Assembly (NCBI GenBank): GCA_922989275.2
Contig: OV277871.1
Span: forward strand, 29,646,693-29,710,692
DNA length: 64,000 nt
Direction: 5' to 3'
DNA from: Gari tellinella
Taxonomy: Eukaryota > Mollusca > Bivalvia > Cardiida > Psammobiidae
The notes under the pieces are model-generated. The model made no database searches, had not been told where the DNA came from, and saw only the letters and a program-made list of their open reading frames with translations. Position 1 is the stretch's first letter. Every line of letters begins with the position of its first letter. The translations under genes were made by a program, and so were the position numbers. Shown one piece after another: positions 57,601-62,429 of the stretch.

Positions 57601-59014
57601 CCATAAAAACTCCGGACAAACAAAATATTGACAGACCAACGGACGGACGGACGGACGAACGTACATGTAAGAACTGACGGACGGGCGGACAGGTCCTCGC
57701 TAATATACGACCATCTTTAGAGGTGGACGTAAATAAATGACACGATATTGGTCAGTATTGCTACATGTACTACACAACCCGATAGATCCATTTAAACCAA
57801 AGCAATTCTCCAACAAACACGTTCGCAAACAGGACAACGTTTGGGCTATTTTTGATGAAAAAAAAATCTTTATTATGTGAAACACAAACGCGAACATGTG
57901 TGCGAACGTTAACTAGATACTGATTCATTTGAGACATTATAACGAACTGGTTTGTAAACGTTAAGTGATGGCGCATTGATGCCACCATATTATACAGTTA
58001 AGCTTGTACAGTGGAGAATCTGTTATTCTTTCCCGTTTAAACGCAAAAGTACACAAACGCAAAGCGCTAAAACGTATAAAAGAACAACTTTTGGTCAATT
58101 CTGATATTTCATGTTTATCTTGGTGGCAAACAGTTTGGAGCCTGATCAGACGCCGGGTAACCCGGCGTCTGATCTGGCTCCAAACTGATTGCACTGCAAA
58201 TAATAGTTTTAGCGTAAACGCGTTTATTGGGAAAGAATAACACATTCTCCACTGTGCTACAGTGGAGACGACGTAATTCTTTCCCATAACCCTTTCACTC
58301 TTAAAGACACCAAAAGACGCGTTTGCAAACAATTTGGATCCTGATCAGACGCTGCGTAACGCGGCGTCTGATCAGATTCACAACTGTTTGTAAACGCGCC
58401 TTTTGAAATTCCTTCATGTAACTTTGAAACAATATTGCAGACAACAATATTGAATCAGAAGACAATATGACGGTGAAAGGGGTAACAATCTAATGATAAA
58501 AATGATCATGAAAGTTTTAACAAACAACTCAAACTAACCCTGTTGACAGGTGCCATTCGGAGTCCGGTCGGCATACCATAGGTCTCATAATTGGCAGTTC
58601 CGTACATGAAGCCTCCGAACACAGAGATTGGGGAATCGTGTCTCAGTGTGTGGATACCAGGCGCCAACTGTAAAGTAAACACAACTTAAATATTTGCATG
58701 CTAGCTATTGCATTTCGTTTGCGTTTTGTGTGCGTTTAATCCGCGGGAAAACACATTATATACTTTAAAAGTGTTAATTGATACATACCACGACATAACC
58801 CCCGACGTAGTCAGTGTTTGGTATCTTAGTGTATCTTGTGCTGCCTGGGAATGGGCTTCCATTGGCTTTCAATCCGCCCTTCTCCGACTCCTTCACGATG
58901 AACATGAAGAAGTTCTTGTACTCGCCGTACGAGTATTTTGGCGTTGAGAAAGTGTAATCTGCCCCGTACTGCTCGATGGGAGGGATCGTAATAAGAGCGG
59001 GGTCGGCTGGCTCA
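39544..59014 (-). CDS. Multi-exon gene: IgGFc-binding domain, MopE-like motif, nine TSP1 repeats, LDLa, GPI-like tail (5' incomplete)
   Basis: Sixteen coding exons on the minus strand join without a phase conflict into 783 codons including the stop, plus one leading nucleotide. In order: an IgGFc-binding-type domain (YVVLAPGIHTLRHDSPISVF), an acidic motif (VGDGIDNDCDGLIDEE) like the MopE metal-binding repeat, DDDGDGVAEED, nine thrombospondin type-1 domains, an LDL-receptor class A domain (CDCGKDCDDGSDE) and a hydrophobic C-terminus. The first traced exon begins in phase 2, so at least one 5' exon, including any signal peptide, is missing. Known families suggest an extracellular adhesion or recognition role; anchoring by GPI is inferred. 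Other bivalve TSP1 proteins are often annotated as coadhesin-, hemicentin- or SCO-spondin-like; this order of domains fits none of these names exactly. Overall structure is well supported, the function is not known. Confidence 0.85.
39749..39985. repeat. Family A palindromic MITE (intron 15)
   Basis: Ends TTACTCCATAAATGCG and CTATGGGTTAAGGG. The tip AATGTTCCGTAAGGAACAAT differs from other copies on both arms yet still pairs. Confidence 0.7.
40160..40285. repeat. Family E hairpin (intron 15)
   Basis: Stem AATAGTCTCTTCGAGACGAT then TCTAAT-type arm, followed by CTGAAATGAGTGAGAAAATG. Confidence 0.6.
40295..40600. repeat. Family A palindromic MITE with an internal insertion (intron 15)
   Basis: Begins CCGTTACCTTATAGCC; stem GAAAGTAAAGCAGAATGCAC / GCGCATTCTGCTTTAC. 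About 90 bp of unrelated sequence interrupts the tail after TCTGCTAGGA. Confidence 0.6.
40628..40793 (-). CDS. TSP1 gene exon 15: LDL-receptor class A domain
   Basis: 166 nt, phase 0 to 1. It encodes CPIGYFTCQSGSINCIDETF, then KCDCGKDCDDGSDET and ATCDTAELALCENGAA. The D-C-x-D-G-S-D-E calcium-binding signature is intact. The exon has no long ATG-started frame, so it is easily missed. Confidence 0.88.
40860..42029. other. Intron 14 of the TSP1 gene
   Basis: It contains family B copy B4. The remainder (about 41330-42020) has no exon or clear repeat. Confidence 0.5.
41079..41324. mobile_element. Family B MITE (copy B4)
   Basis: 246 bp from CAGTGGCGAAAACGTTATTC to CTCCACTG, flanked by TA. The overlapping frames on both strands (117 and 86 codons) recur wherever this MITE lies and are not genes. 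Confidence 0.88.
42030..42247 (-). CDS. TSP1 gene exon 14: thrombospondin type-1 repeat 9 and linker
   Basis: 218 nt, phase 1 to 0, encoding HGNWGAWGAWTQCTKTCDIG, then RIRQCDDPAPTPDGQPC and CNTQPCSGG, and a linker FANGTRREATYVN. I chose the GTAAGT donor at 42024-42029 over an in-line GTAAAC six bases earlier because it is stronger; both keep phase 0. Confidence 0.88.
42365..42640. other. Intron 13 of the TSP1 gene
   Basis: Only half of a GATC-type hairpin (AACAATTTGGATCCAGATC at 42376) is visible. No exon is supported. Confidence 0.4.
42686..42853 (-). CDS. TSP1 gene exon 13: thrombospondin type-1 repeat 8
   Basis: 168 nt, phase 1 to 1. It encodes DGGWTDWTAWGGCSSTCGPG, RDRTCTNPLPQYLGQGC and ends PCNGTCTG. 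CSSTCG fits the O-fucosylation motif. It ends in CNGTCT where most other repeats have CNTHxCP. Donor GTAATA is weaker than the others. Confidence 0.9.
43153..43323 (-). CDS. TSP1 gene exon 12: thrombospondin type-1 repeat 7
   Basis: 171 nt, phase 1 to 1, encoding DGGLTQWSSWTACTVTCATG, RTRTCTNPTPQYLGADC and CNTHFCP, with a possible N-glycosylation site NQT. A degenerate family B copy lies about 30 bp upstream of the acceptor. Confidence 0.92.
43355..43590. repeat. Family B MITE, old degenerate copy (intron 11)
   Basis: It retains AAAACGCAAACGAAACATAA, the hairpin AACAGTTTGGAGACTGATC with partner, and AACGTAAACGTGTTTATCGG. Both terminal CAGTGGAG motifs are lost. Confidence 0.65.
43640..44076. 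repeat. Minisatellite of exon-end and splice-donor units (intron 11)
   Basis: Roughly 18-24-bp units of ACATACTTGGACACATGATT, about 20 copies over 440 bp, directly joined to exon 11. Read on the gene strand, a unit is AATCATGTGTCCAAGTATGT, which equals the end of exon 11 plus its GTATGT donor. Confidence 0.88.
44077..44250 (-). CDS. TSP1 gene exon 11: thrombospondin type-1 repeat 6
   Basis: 174 nt, phase 1 to 1. It encodes DGGYTTWTAWSACGVTCGNT, RTCTNPAPQYLGANC and CYAGIMCP, with CGVTCG as O-fucosylation motif. The exon end and its GTATGT donor form the first unit of the minisatellite that fills the next 440 bp of intron. Confidence 0.9.
44478..44573. repeat. Four-copy 23-bp minisatellite (intron 10)
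   Basis: Four near-identical units of ACTACATGTGGAGGAATACC then CA, over about 95 bp. Confidence 0.85.
44592..44757 (-). mobile_element. tRNA-derived SINE (intron 10)
   Basis: Minus strand: A box TGGCCTAGTGGTTA near 44755, B box GGTTCGAATCC near 44700, then a tRNA-unrelated body GGACTCCGGATATTTTATG and GGTCAGTTGTTCTACCCAG. This head-plus-body order fits tRNA-derived SINEs of molluscs. It lies in the same orientation as the host gene. Confidence 0.7.
44762..45001. mobile_element. Family J element carrying a family A hairpin (copy J2, intron 10)
   Basis: Begins CAGGGCTGCC, ends GGCAGCCTTG, flanked by AAATGC/GAATGC as an imperfect 6-bp duplication. The A segment (44828-44943) has a perfect tip GCGCCTTAGGGCGC. 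The element ends 36 bp from exon 10. Confidence 0.7.
45037..45207 (-). CDS. TSP1 gene exon 10: thrombospondin type-1 repeat 5
   Basis: 171 nt, phase 1 to 1, encoding DGGFTLWTTWTSCTVTCAGG, TRACTDPAPAHGGADC and CNTHNCP. The acceptor reads CGTATTTCCTCTGTAG; everything up to GT is the terminus of family B copy B5, so the splice site is built from a transposable element. Confidence 0.92.
45211..45456. mobile_element. Family B MITE (copy B5) at the exon 10 acceptor
   Basis: CAGAGGAAATACGTTATTC to TTCTCTACTG with TA on both sides (45209-45210, 45457-45458). Its terminus is the polypyrimidine tract and acceptor of exon 10. Confidence 0.88.
45569..45730. mobile_element. Foldback element (intron 9)
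   Basis: ATTTGTATTCCTACGAAG pairs with CTTCGTAGGAATACAAAT and the outer TTGCTACAACTAGTATGAGT with its diverged partner. The arms are about 60 bp each. Confidence 0.65.
45780..46000. repeat. Diverged tandem blocks (intron 9)
   Basis: CTCTATATATT / AGAGGTGATTTTACAAT-type blocks recur three or four times in both orientations between 45530 and 45970. Confidence 0.45.
46000..46212. repeat. Family A MITE, diverged (intron 9)
   Basis: Left part GTTACCTTTTGCTAATATAT and right end AGATTATGGGGTAAATG. The hairpin is largely deleted (AAAGCAGCCTGAAATAAAGC). Confidence 0.5.
46787..46914. mobile_element. Foldback element, 128 bp (intron 9)
   Basis: AACATCTTTTTGCCGTTCA and CGGTATGAACACATTAGCTT are repeated as exact or near-exact reverse complements around a 40-bp centre. 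It lies 44 bp from exon 9. Confidence 0.75.
46959..47129 (-). CDS. TSP1 gene exon 9: thrombospondin type-1 repeat 4
   Basis: 171 nt, phase 1 to 1. It encodes HGGYTSWTSWTACPVTCGSA, RARTCTNPVPLYNGNQC and CVMGNCP. CPVTCG fits the O-fucosylation motif. Donor GTAAGT; a 128-bp inverted repeat begins 44 bp into the downstream intron. Confidence 0.92.
47180..48410. other. Intron 8 spacer
   Basis: No exon. Short AGCAGTTTT/GCTGCTAAAA motifs recur through 47230-48240, perhaps a degraded tandem family. A partial family A copy is at 47755-47880. Confidence 0.45.
47755..47880. repeat. Family A fragment (intron 8)
   Basis: Stem GTAAAGCAGAATGTGCCTTA / GTCACATTCTGCTTTTC with only the inner part of both flanks. 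Confidence 0.6.
48411..48655. repeat. Family A palindromic MITE, reverse orientation (intron 8)
   Basis: Ends TTAACCCTTTCCCTTATAG and CTATGGGGTAAAGGGTT. The tip AATGCGCCATATGGCGCATT is perfect. Confidence 0.82.
48730..48936. repeat. Family C MITE next to the exon 8 donor
   Basis: Hairpin AACAGTTTGGATCCTGATCA with its partner, signature GCAGACGACAATT, and right end GGGGTTAAC. It ends 5 bp before the GTAAGC donor site. Confidence 0.7.
48948..49118 (-). CDS. TSP1 gene exon 8: thrombospondin type-1 repeat 3
   Basis: 171 nt, phase 1 to 1. It encodes DGGLTSWTTWSSCSKSCGSG, RSRSCTNPSPQHGGASC and CNTHNCP. WTTW is a C-mannosylation-type motif and CSKSCG fits the O-fucosylation pattern C-x-x-S/T-C-G. 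A family C MITE ends 11 bp from the exon, 5 bp beyond the GTAAGC donor. Confidence 0.92.
49172..49667. mobile_element. Nested inverted-repeat element (intron 7)
   Basis: GGCGTGTTCGATTATCAG occurs twice on the left (49172, 49230), and its inverse CTGATAATCGAACACGCC or a variant occurs twice on the right (49495, 49650). Long arms around GAATTGACGGGATTGACGGA also pair. Best read as one MITE inserted in, or duplicated within, another of the same family. The frames on both strands here are by-products. Confidence 0.75.
49670..50105. other. Intron 7 spacer
   Basis: No exon or distinct repeat recognised. Confidence 0.4.
50108..50335. mobile_element. Family J element carrying a family A fragment (copy J3, intron 7)
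   Basis: CAGGGCTGCC ... GGCAGCCCTG flanked by ACGTTC on both sides, a 6-bp target duplication. The A segment (about 50155-50258) has lost most of its right arm. Confidence 0.8.
50354..50448 (-). CDS. TSP1 gene exon 7: thrombospondin type-1 repeat 2, second half
   Basis: 95 nt, phase 2 to 1, encoding RSCNNPTPQYSGNSCSGSGS then SSATCNTGRSCP. The intron before it is about 1 kb and is filled by two tandem arrays. A family J element ends 18 bp from the exon on the downstream side. Confidence 0.85.
50470..50885. repeat. Minisatellite of TTTAATAAATGACATAAAAG units (intron 6)
   Basis: About 12 diverged units of 30-35 bp containing AATAAACGACATAAAAAGTA and GGACCTT. It starts close to exon 7; the exon's own upstream sequence GGACCTTAACAAATAAAG resembles a unit. 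Confidence 0.85.
50886..51370. repeat. Degenerate AGT-rich microsatellite (intron 6)
   Basis: Mostly GTAGTAGTA variants. A small palindromic insert at 51203-51246 (CACGTACCCCT / AGGGGTACGTG) interrupts it. Confidence 0.75.
51451..51529 (-). CDS. TSP1 gene exon 6: thrombospondin type-1 repeat 2, first half
   Basis: 79 nt, phase 1 to 2, encoding HGNWGSWGSYGSCSVTCASG then TKTRS. The donor is GTAAAA. Uniquely, this TSP1 domain is split over two exons, just before the RSC of the second half. Confidence 0.85.
51583..51643 (-). repeat. tRNA-like fragment (intron 5)
   Basis: Minus strand GATGTGGTAGAGTGCATGAC then CCGGGTTCAAACCCGG, a perfect T-arm-like palindrome. The anticodon arm is deleted, so it is not a functional tRNA. 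Confidence 0.4.
51798..52035. mobile_element. Family F MITE (intron 5)
   Basis: Outer inverted ends GGGCCCGTTTTACTAAACTA and TAGTTTAGTTAAACGGGCCC. Next TTACGCA/TGCGTAA; the core hairpin is GAGGACGCGCTTTTAGCGCG then TCCTC. Confidence 0.82.
52062..52253 (-). CDS. TSP1 gene exon 5: thrombospondin type-1 repeat 1
   Basis: 192 nt, phase 1 to 1. It encodes GIWGSWSSFTTCSISCDNGS and later TRTCSNPAPKYDGKQCSG, ending CTVTTRCP. The first repeat is longer between the second and third cysteine pairs (SGAKGGTWTK) than the others. A family D element lies 27 bp before the acceptor and a family F element 27 bp after the exon end. Confidence 0.9.
52280..52656. mobile_element. Family D MITE with a GATC-type core hairpin (intron 4)
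   Basis: Termini ACAGCGCTCCCTCTCTACAA and TTGTAGGGAGGGAACGCTGT. The inside holds CAAACAGCTTGAATCCAGAT with partner and GCAGACGACATTGC, both also found in family C. Confidence 0.75.
52685..53060. repeat. Family G halves around a family H hairpin (intron 4)
   Basis: The left G arm is near 52685-52770 and its complement (AAGCTGTCACCTGTCTTTTA) near 53020-53040. Between them, 52849-52914 is a nearly perfect H hairpin (GAGGGCTCCTGCAGGAGCCC then TC). Confidence 0.6.
53160..53405. mobile_element. Family B MITE (copy B6) between perfect 55-bp direct repeats (intron 4)
   Basis: CAGTGGAG ... CCACTG with TA on both sides. The 55 bp before (53105-53159) and after (53406-53460) are identical, starting TAACTGAGCCGTGCCATGAC and ending CATTGCACATA. 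Confidence 0.9.
53760..54023. repeat. Family A MITE, reverse orientation (intron 4)
   Basis: Left TTCACCTTACATTGCGCC; stem GCTGGAAGCAAAGCGGAATG with an altered right arm (GGCTTTACTGCTTTACTTTC); end GAGGTGAAGGGTTAAA. Confidence 0.65.
54108..54158 (-). CDS. TSP1 gene exon 4: acidic linker
   Basis: 51 nt, phase 1 to 1, between ATATTTCAG and GTAAGT. It encodes DDDGDGVAEEDCATPPP. The acidic DDDGDG continues the metal-binding region; the proline run leads into the first TSP1 domain. This microexon is too short to appear in an ordinary ORF list. Confidence 0.8.
54527..54754. mobile_element. Family B MITE (copy B7) at the exon 3 donor
   Basis: CATTAGAGAAAACGTTATTC to TTTTCTCCACTG with TA on both sides. 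Half of the central hairpin is deleted. The right TA (54755-54756) overlaps the last base of the exon 3 GTAGGT donor. Confidence 0.82.
54762..54861 (-). CDS. TSP1 gene exon 3: MopE-like acidic motif
   Basis: 100 nt, phase 0 to 1, encoding PCVPTTTQVGDGIDNDCDGL then IDEEMCTVENKGK. The D-x-x-DNDCDG-x-IDE pattern is the MopE-type metal-binding motif, also seen between other domains in invertebrate extracellular proteins. The GTAGGT donor is at 54756-54761; its last base belongs to the TA duplication of family B copy B7. Confidence 0.85.
54930..55200. other. Intron 2 spacer
   Basis: No exon or clear repeat recognised. Confidence 0.4.
55205..56165. repeat. 160-bp tandem repeat followed by inverted copies (intron 2)
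   Basis: TGACTGTTTCAG-type anchors recur near 55359, 55518, 55679 and 55840 (period about 160). After 55870 the same unit appears in reverse (GCTGAAACAGTC near 55970 and 56130). So about four forward and two inverted units. Confidence 0.8.
56238..56452. mobile_element. Family C hairpin MITE (intron 2)
   Basis: Ends GTTTAACCCTGTGCCCAT and GAATAAGGGTTAAC. Core AGACGCCGCGTAACGCGGCG then TCT is perfect; signature GCAGACGACAATG. Confidence 0.8.
56489..56675. repeat. Family E hairpin MITE (intron 2)
   Basis: ACCGGGAGTAATCTGAAC to CTTCCGTTATCTGGAG, with TTAAACCGTCTCTTCGAGGC as stem. Confidence 0.65.
56922..57021. mobile_element. Family J element without the A segment (copy J4, intron 2)
   Basis: 100 bp, CAGGGCTGCA ... 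GGCAGCCCTG, flanked by TACCAA on both sides. Interior CTTGAAAATTACAAATTTGG matches the flanks of the A segment in J1-J3. Confidence 0.85.
57110..57715 (+). repeat. Dispersed repeat ending in CGGA units (intron 2)
   Basis: Blocks of TTTGTGTGAAGTTTCATTAA and AAGTTTTATTAATATAATTC recur; it ends with GGACGGACGGACGGACG near 57640 and short inverted TTAGCGAGG-like sequence. Non-coding. Confidence 0.6.
58009..58254. mobile_element. Family B MITE (copy B8, intron 2)
   Basis: 246 bp, CAGTGGAG ... CTCCACTG, TA on the left; the right flank is TG. The hairpin is intact apart from AACTGATTGC. Confidence 0.87.
58260..58488. repeat. Family B terminus fused to a family C MITE (intron 2)
   Basis: CAGTGGAGACGACGTAATTC (B terminus) runs straight into ATAACCCTTTCAC (C-type terminus), then the hairpin AGACGCTGCGTAACGCGGCG and GCAGACAACAAT, ending GAAAGGGGTAAC. 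Confidence 0.7.
58539..58667 (-). CDS. TSP1 gene exon 2: IgGFc-binding-type domain, part 2
   Basis: 129 nt, phase 0 to 0, between an ACTTTACAG acceptor and a GTTAGT donor. It encodes LAPGIHTLRHDSPISVFGGF and MYGTANYETYGMPTGLRM. The G-x-H-x-L-x-H, YG and SYG-P-G-like pattern is typical of the end of the IgGFc-binding N-terminal domain. Confidence 0.85.
58789..59014 (-). CDS. TSP1 gene exon 1 (first visible): IgGFc-binding-type domain, part 1
   Basis: 226 nt, entering in phase 2 after the acceptor ATTGTCTTCCAG and leaving in phase 0 at a GTATGT donor. It encodes about 75 residues including EYKNFFMFIVKESEKGGLKA and STRYTKIPNTDYVGGYVV. The pattern fits the middle of the N-terminal domain of IgGFc-binding proteins. 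A seemingly suitable ATG at 59025 lies in the intron and is not the start. Confidence 0.8.
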
Positions 59015-59217
59015 CTGGAAGACAATATGAGTGCTCATTACTTATCATTTTTAATAAACGAGTTGACTAAAATAATATGACACGAGCCTTAATAATGAGC
59101 ACGAATGTGAGATTCTATTCATCACAACAATTTTAAACACCCATCAAACCAATCGAAGCCGCAGTTTGAAGTGTTTCTGCTATATAGATTATCCGCCAAA
59201 ACCTGATGTTGTTTACG

Positions 59218-60870
59218 AACAGAACAGAACAGAACATAATTTTATTCAGATTTGTACAAAGTACATCATCTCAATCACAAAGAAATAATCATACAATAAA
59301 TGAATATCATCACGCGACAATTTGAAAAGTAACTGTTGCATCTTTGAGAATGAATACATCAGTTATTAACGTTAAGGGAATGCCTTATTCTAAGAGCATC
59401 TCGTACATATATACTTAAGTTACACAAAATGTTTTTGTTAGATGAGTTCAATAGTTCAATAAATTTAAACATTGATGGTCTTTGAAAATAACGTTTTTTC
59501 AGATACTTTACTCTTAAATCAACAAATCGAGAACAAATGCAAATAAAATGGTACTCGTCTTCTATATCGCCAGAATTGCAACATAAACAAATTCTCTCAT
59601 TACGAGCTAATCTGTTTCGTGCGAATCTGCCTGTTTGAATTCTGAGTGAGTGTGGTGACAATCTTATTCTAGACAAAATACATCTTAGCGAATAAGGTAA
59701 AATATCTAAATAGTTTTCATATTCAATATTGCTTTTCAAATATTTATACGTGTCTAGAACAGGACTGTTATCAACTGAAACATGCCACTGCTGTATAAAA
59801 CTATCTATAACCCTTTGTTTAAAAACATAAGGAAAAGTCTTTATATTTACCTCTTCGGAATTATAGAAAACAAACCCAAAACCATAAATGTTCAAAAGAT
59901 TCTTAACACTAGCCACCCAATTAGTGTGCCCATTTTCACAATCATTAAGACCTTGCTGATACAATGTTTTAATTAGAATATTATCATTATTATTGACTAG
60001 TTTCAGCCAATACTTTATAATACGTACATATCGTGATATATATAATGGATAACGACCTAGCTCGCCATAAACAGCACTAGAACTTGTATTTAACCTTACA
60101 CCTAATAGCCTTTTGCAAAATTTCAAATGAATTCTCTCTATTTCTTTTGACTTACCAAACCCCCATATCTCTGAGCTATAACTTATTATAGATCCAACGA
60201 AGGAGTCAAACAATTGACACAAAATTTTTGGTTTTAACGTTACTTTCTTGCAGTTATATAATAATACATTTAAAGCTTTTAAAGACTTCCCAATTAAGTG
60301 TTCTTGATTTTTGGAGAATTTACCAGTGTAATTAAATACAGTGCCTAAATAATTAAAGTCATCTACCGAATCAATTACTTTACCATTATAAGTCCATACT
60401 TCATTTCTGAGTAGTTTACCCCTTTTCCTGAATACCATAGTTTTAGTTTTCTCTGTATTTACTTCCAATCCCCATGTATTGCAGTATGTGAGTAACAAGT
60501 CTAAATGCTTCTGTAATTCTTCTACACTTTTTGCTAAAATTGCCATATCATCTGCAAATAACAGTAAAATTAATACTATGTCATCAATCAGTAATCCTGA
60601 ATTAATATCATCTTGTAAAAACAGCTCTAAATCATCCATAAATAAAGATACTAGTACAGGGGAGATAACCTCCCCTTGCCGTAATCCAACTGCGTATTCA
60701 AAATAGTCAGAATAACTATTACAGTGCTTCACACATGATTTAACCTTCATATACATGTCCCTTATAATACATAGTAACTTCCCTTGAATTCCTTTATGAA
60801 ACAGTTTATACCAAAGTGCATTCCTATTTATGCTATCAAAACATTTTTTTAAGTCTACAAAACAAACATA
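59218..60870 (-). mobile_element. 5'-truncated LINE, open frame (second LINE type)
   Basis: The minus strand encodes reverse transcriptase from a point within the palm (CFVDLKKCFDSINRNAL) to the end of ORF2. A short 3' part ends with TGTTC units (AACAGAACAGAACAG on the + strand). The 5' end abuts the foldback at 60874. Confidence 0.85.
59359..60870 (-). CDS. LINE ORF2 fragment: reverse transcriptase and C-terminal zinc-type motif
   Basis: From the first ATG at 60756 there are 465 codons; the frame is open upstream to about 60870. Visible blocks: FVDLKKCFDSINRNALWYKL, GLRQGEVISPVLVSLFMDDL, the catalytic LLFADDMAILAKSVEELQKH, then GLEVNTEKTKTMVF. Near the C-terminus, RNRLARNERICLCCNSGDIE and DEYHFICIC look like the cysteine-histidine motif shared with the decayed LINE at 23.8-25.7 kb. 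FADD replaces the common YADD, which is normal in this group. GEVISP stands where most have GCxLSP. The domains upstream of the palm are missing, so it is not autonomous. Confidence 0.87.
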   Translation of the reverse strand, partial: YVCFVDLKKCFDSINRNALWYKLFHKGIQGKLLCIIRDMYMKVKSCVKHCNSYSDYFEYAVGLRQGEVISPVLVSLFMDDLELFLQDDINSGLLIDDIVLILLLFADDMAILAKSVEELQKHLDLLLTYCNTWGLEVNTEKTKTMVFRKRGKLLRNEVWTYNGKVIDSVDDFNYLGTVFNYTGKFSKNQEHLIGKSLKALNVLLYNCKKVTLKPKILCQLFDSFVGSIISYSSEIWGFGKSKEIERIHLKFCKRLLGVRLNTSSSAVYGELGRYPLYISRYVRIIKYWLKLVNNNDNILIKTLYQQGLNDCENGHTNWVASVKNLLNIYGFGFVFYNSEEVNIKTFPYVFKQRVIDSFIQQWHVSVDNSPVLDTYKYLKSNIEYENYLDILPYSLRCILSRIRLSPHSLRIQTGRFARNRLARNERICLCCNSGDIEDEYHFICICSRFVDLRVKYLKKRYFQRPSMFKFIELLNSSNKNILCNLSIYVRDALRIRHSLNVNN

Positions 60871-60873
60871 TTA

Positions 60874-61041
60874 AGAGGTTATTTAACAGTGTTGAGTACA
60901 ATACTGAAATCTATTGGACGAGTACACAGCAGCCATAATTCATATTGGACGAGGCGATAGCCGAGTCCAATATGGATTATGACTGCTGTGTACGAGTCCA
61001 ATAGAATTCAGTATTGTACTCAACACTGTTAAATTACCTCT
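60874..61041. mobile_element. Foldback element, 168 bp, near-perfect
   Basis: AGAGGTTATTTAACAGTGTT onward pairs along about 75 bp with the right half, ending AACACTGTTAAATTACCTCT. The centre is GACGAGGCGATAGCCGAGTC. Only a few mismatches are visible. Confidence 0.82.
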
Positions 61042-61144
61042 TTATTTCACACCATAAAATTATAAAATGACAAAAGAAACCACATGCAGTTTTTCCTATT
61101 CCTTCTAGCCTAGCCTTTGACTTCGCAATTTCCAAAAACAAAAT

Positions 61145-61290
61145 ACAGTGTTCCCTCCCTACACCGACTCTTGTCGCAGTTCCCTAAACAGGACAATACT
61201 TTTTATGTCTAACTCTTTTCATGGCTGCAATACCATCTGCTTAAATTTGTCGACTGCCGCTATTCGGAAAGTTACCTTTGATTTGAAGCA
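61145..61290. repeat. Family D fragment
   Basis: Begins ACAGTGTTCCCTCCCTACAC and then GCAGTTCCCTAAACAGGACA, as at the right end of 52280-52656, in inverse orientation. Confidence 0.6.
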
Positions 61291-62429
61291 TTTAAGTTTA
61301 ATCCTTAGGCCTACTTTATATAACCTATATGAATTACCCCCACTTTCCGCTCCAAAGGCATTCGCCATTTTTCTATTTTGCAATGAAAAATAAACAATAG
61401 TGTAGATCACTTAACAGTACATTATAACTACAATCTTACCGAGGCGACTACTTTTAAATTCAAACATTTACACGCATGATAACTCTCACCAGTAGATCTA
61501 TTTCAAATCTATAATCGTCTACACGTATCATTTTGCATAATTTTCTGTTCTAGATCTAATTTTTAATCATTTACCCCATCAAGATACTCTTTTTAAACAT
61601 GTTAATCTAACAAAGGGTCGTTTTTTCAAATTATGATATAAAGAACTTTATGAATTACCTCCCTTTAAAAGTGAAGAAACACCTACAGTAATTTTATTCC
61701 TCAAAAGCATTTTCATATTTTTTCTTTTGTTTGTTATCATTATAACACTTTCTAATGTTTAGAATTTCAGTCCGATAGGCATAACTTATGTTATGCATTT
61801 TTAAAATGTATATTCGGATAAACAAAAATTATATTCATAATATAGAGAAAAAAACTTATTACAACGTCAGCTGGTGTCACGTTATTTACTTTATTATATG
61901 CCTTCGAATGATATCGAGCGTTTCCGCGTGTATCTGCAGAGTAAAATACAAGAGTCTGTATCAGCCACTTTGTATTTTACTCTGACCTCGTTTTCGATTT
62001 AACGTGACGTCATTTACGTACATGTACGAGTGCCGCGTTATTCTTTGTGGCATACAAAACTTCTCGTTCTGCTTCAAATAACTTATAAATTTTGGATGTA
62101 AAATGATTTCAACAACTATACTTAACAAAAATAGAAACTTTACATACATGTACTTTAAATAAAGCCGGTTTGAGCGATGTTTAATCACGTTTCATAAATA
62201 ATACGTACATTTCATAATGGGGTTATCGATAAAGACCATACAGAGCCACACTCTCGCTAATTTGTACCGCGCACGACGTAGCACGCTTTCCACTTCCGGT
62301 TTTTAACTCTGACGGCGAGTTGACATTGTCAGGTTTATTTCAAGTTTATTTAATGCAACAGACACACGCAGGCTTGAGCCAGACACCGAAAAAACAAAAT
62401 TGTAAACACCTGCGTTTCAAAACTGAGAT
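61291..62429. other. Spacer without a recognised gene
   Basis: A short inverted pair GTAAAATACAAGAGTC / CTTTGTATTTTAC lies near 61941-61981. No exon of the TSP1 gene's missing 5' part is visible here. Confidence 0.4.

Noticed and set aside
58774..59025. ATG at 59025 as start of the TSP1 gene
   Set aside because: A good acceptor (TTGTCTTCCAG) ends at 59015 and the domain is incomplete without upstream sequence, so the ATG lies in an intron.
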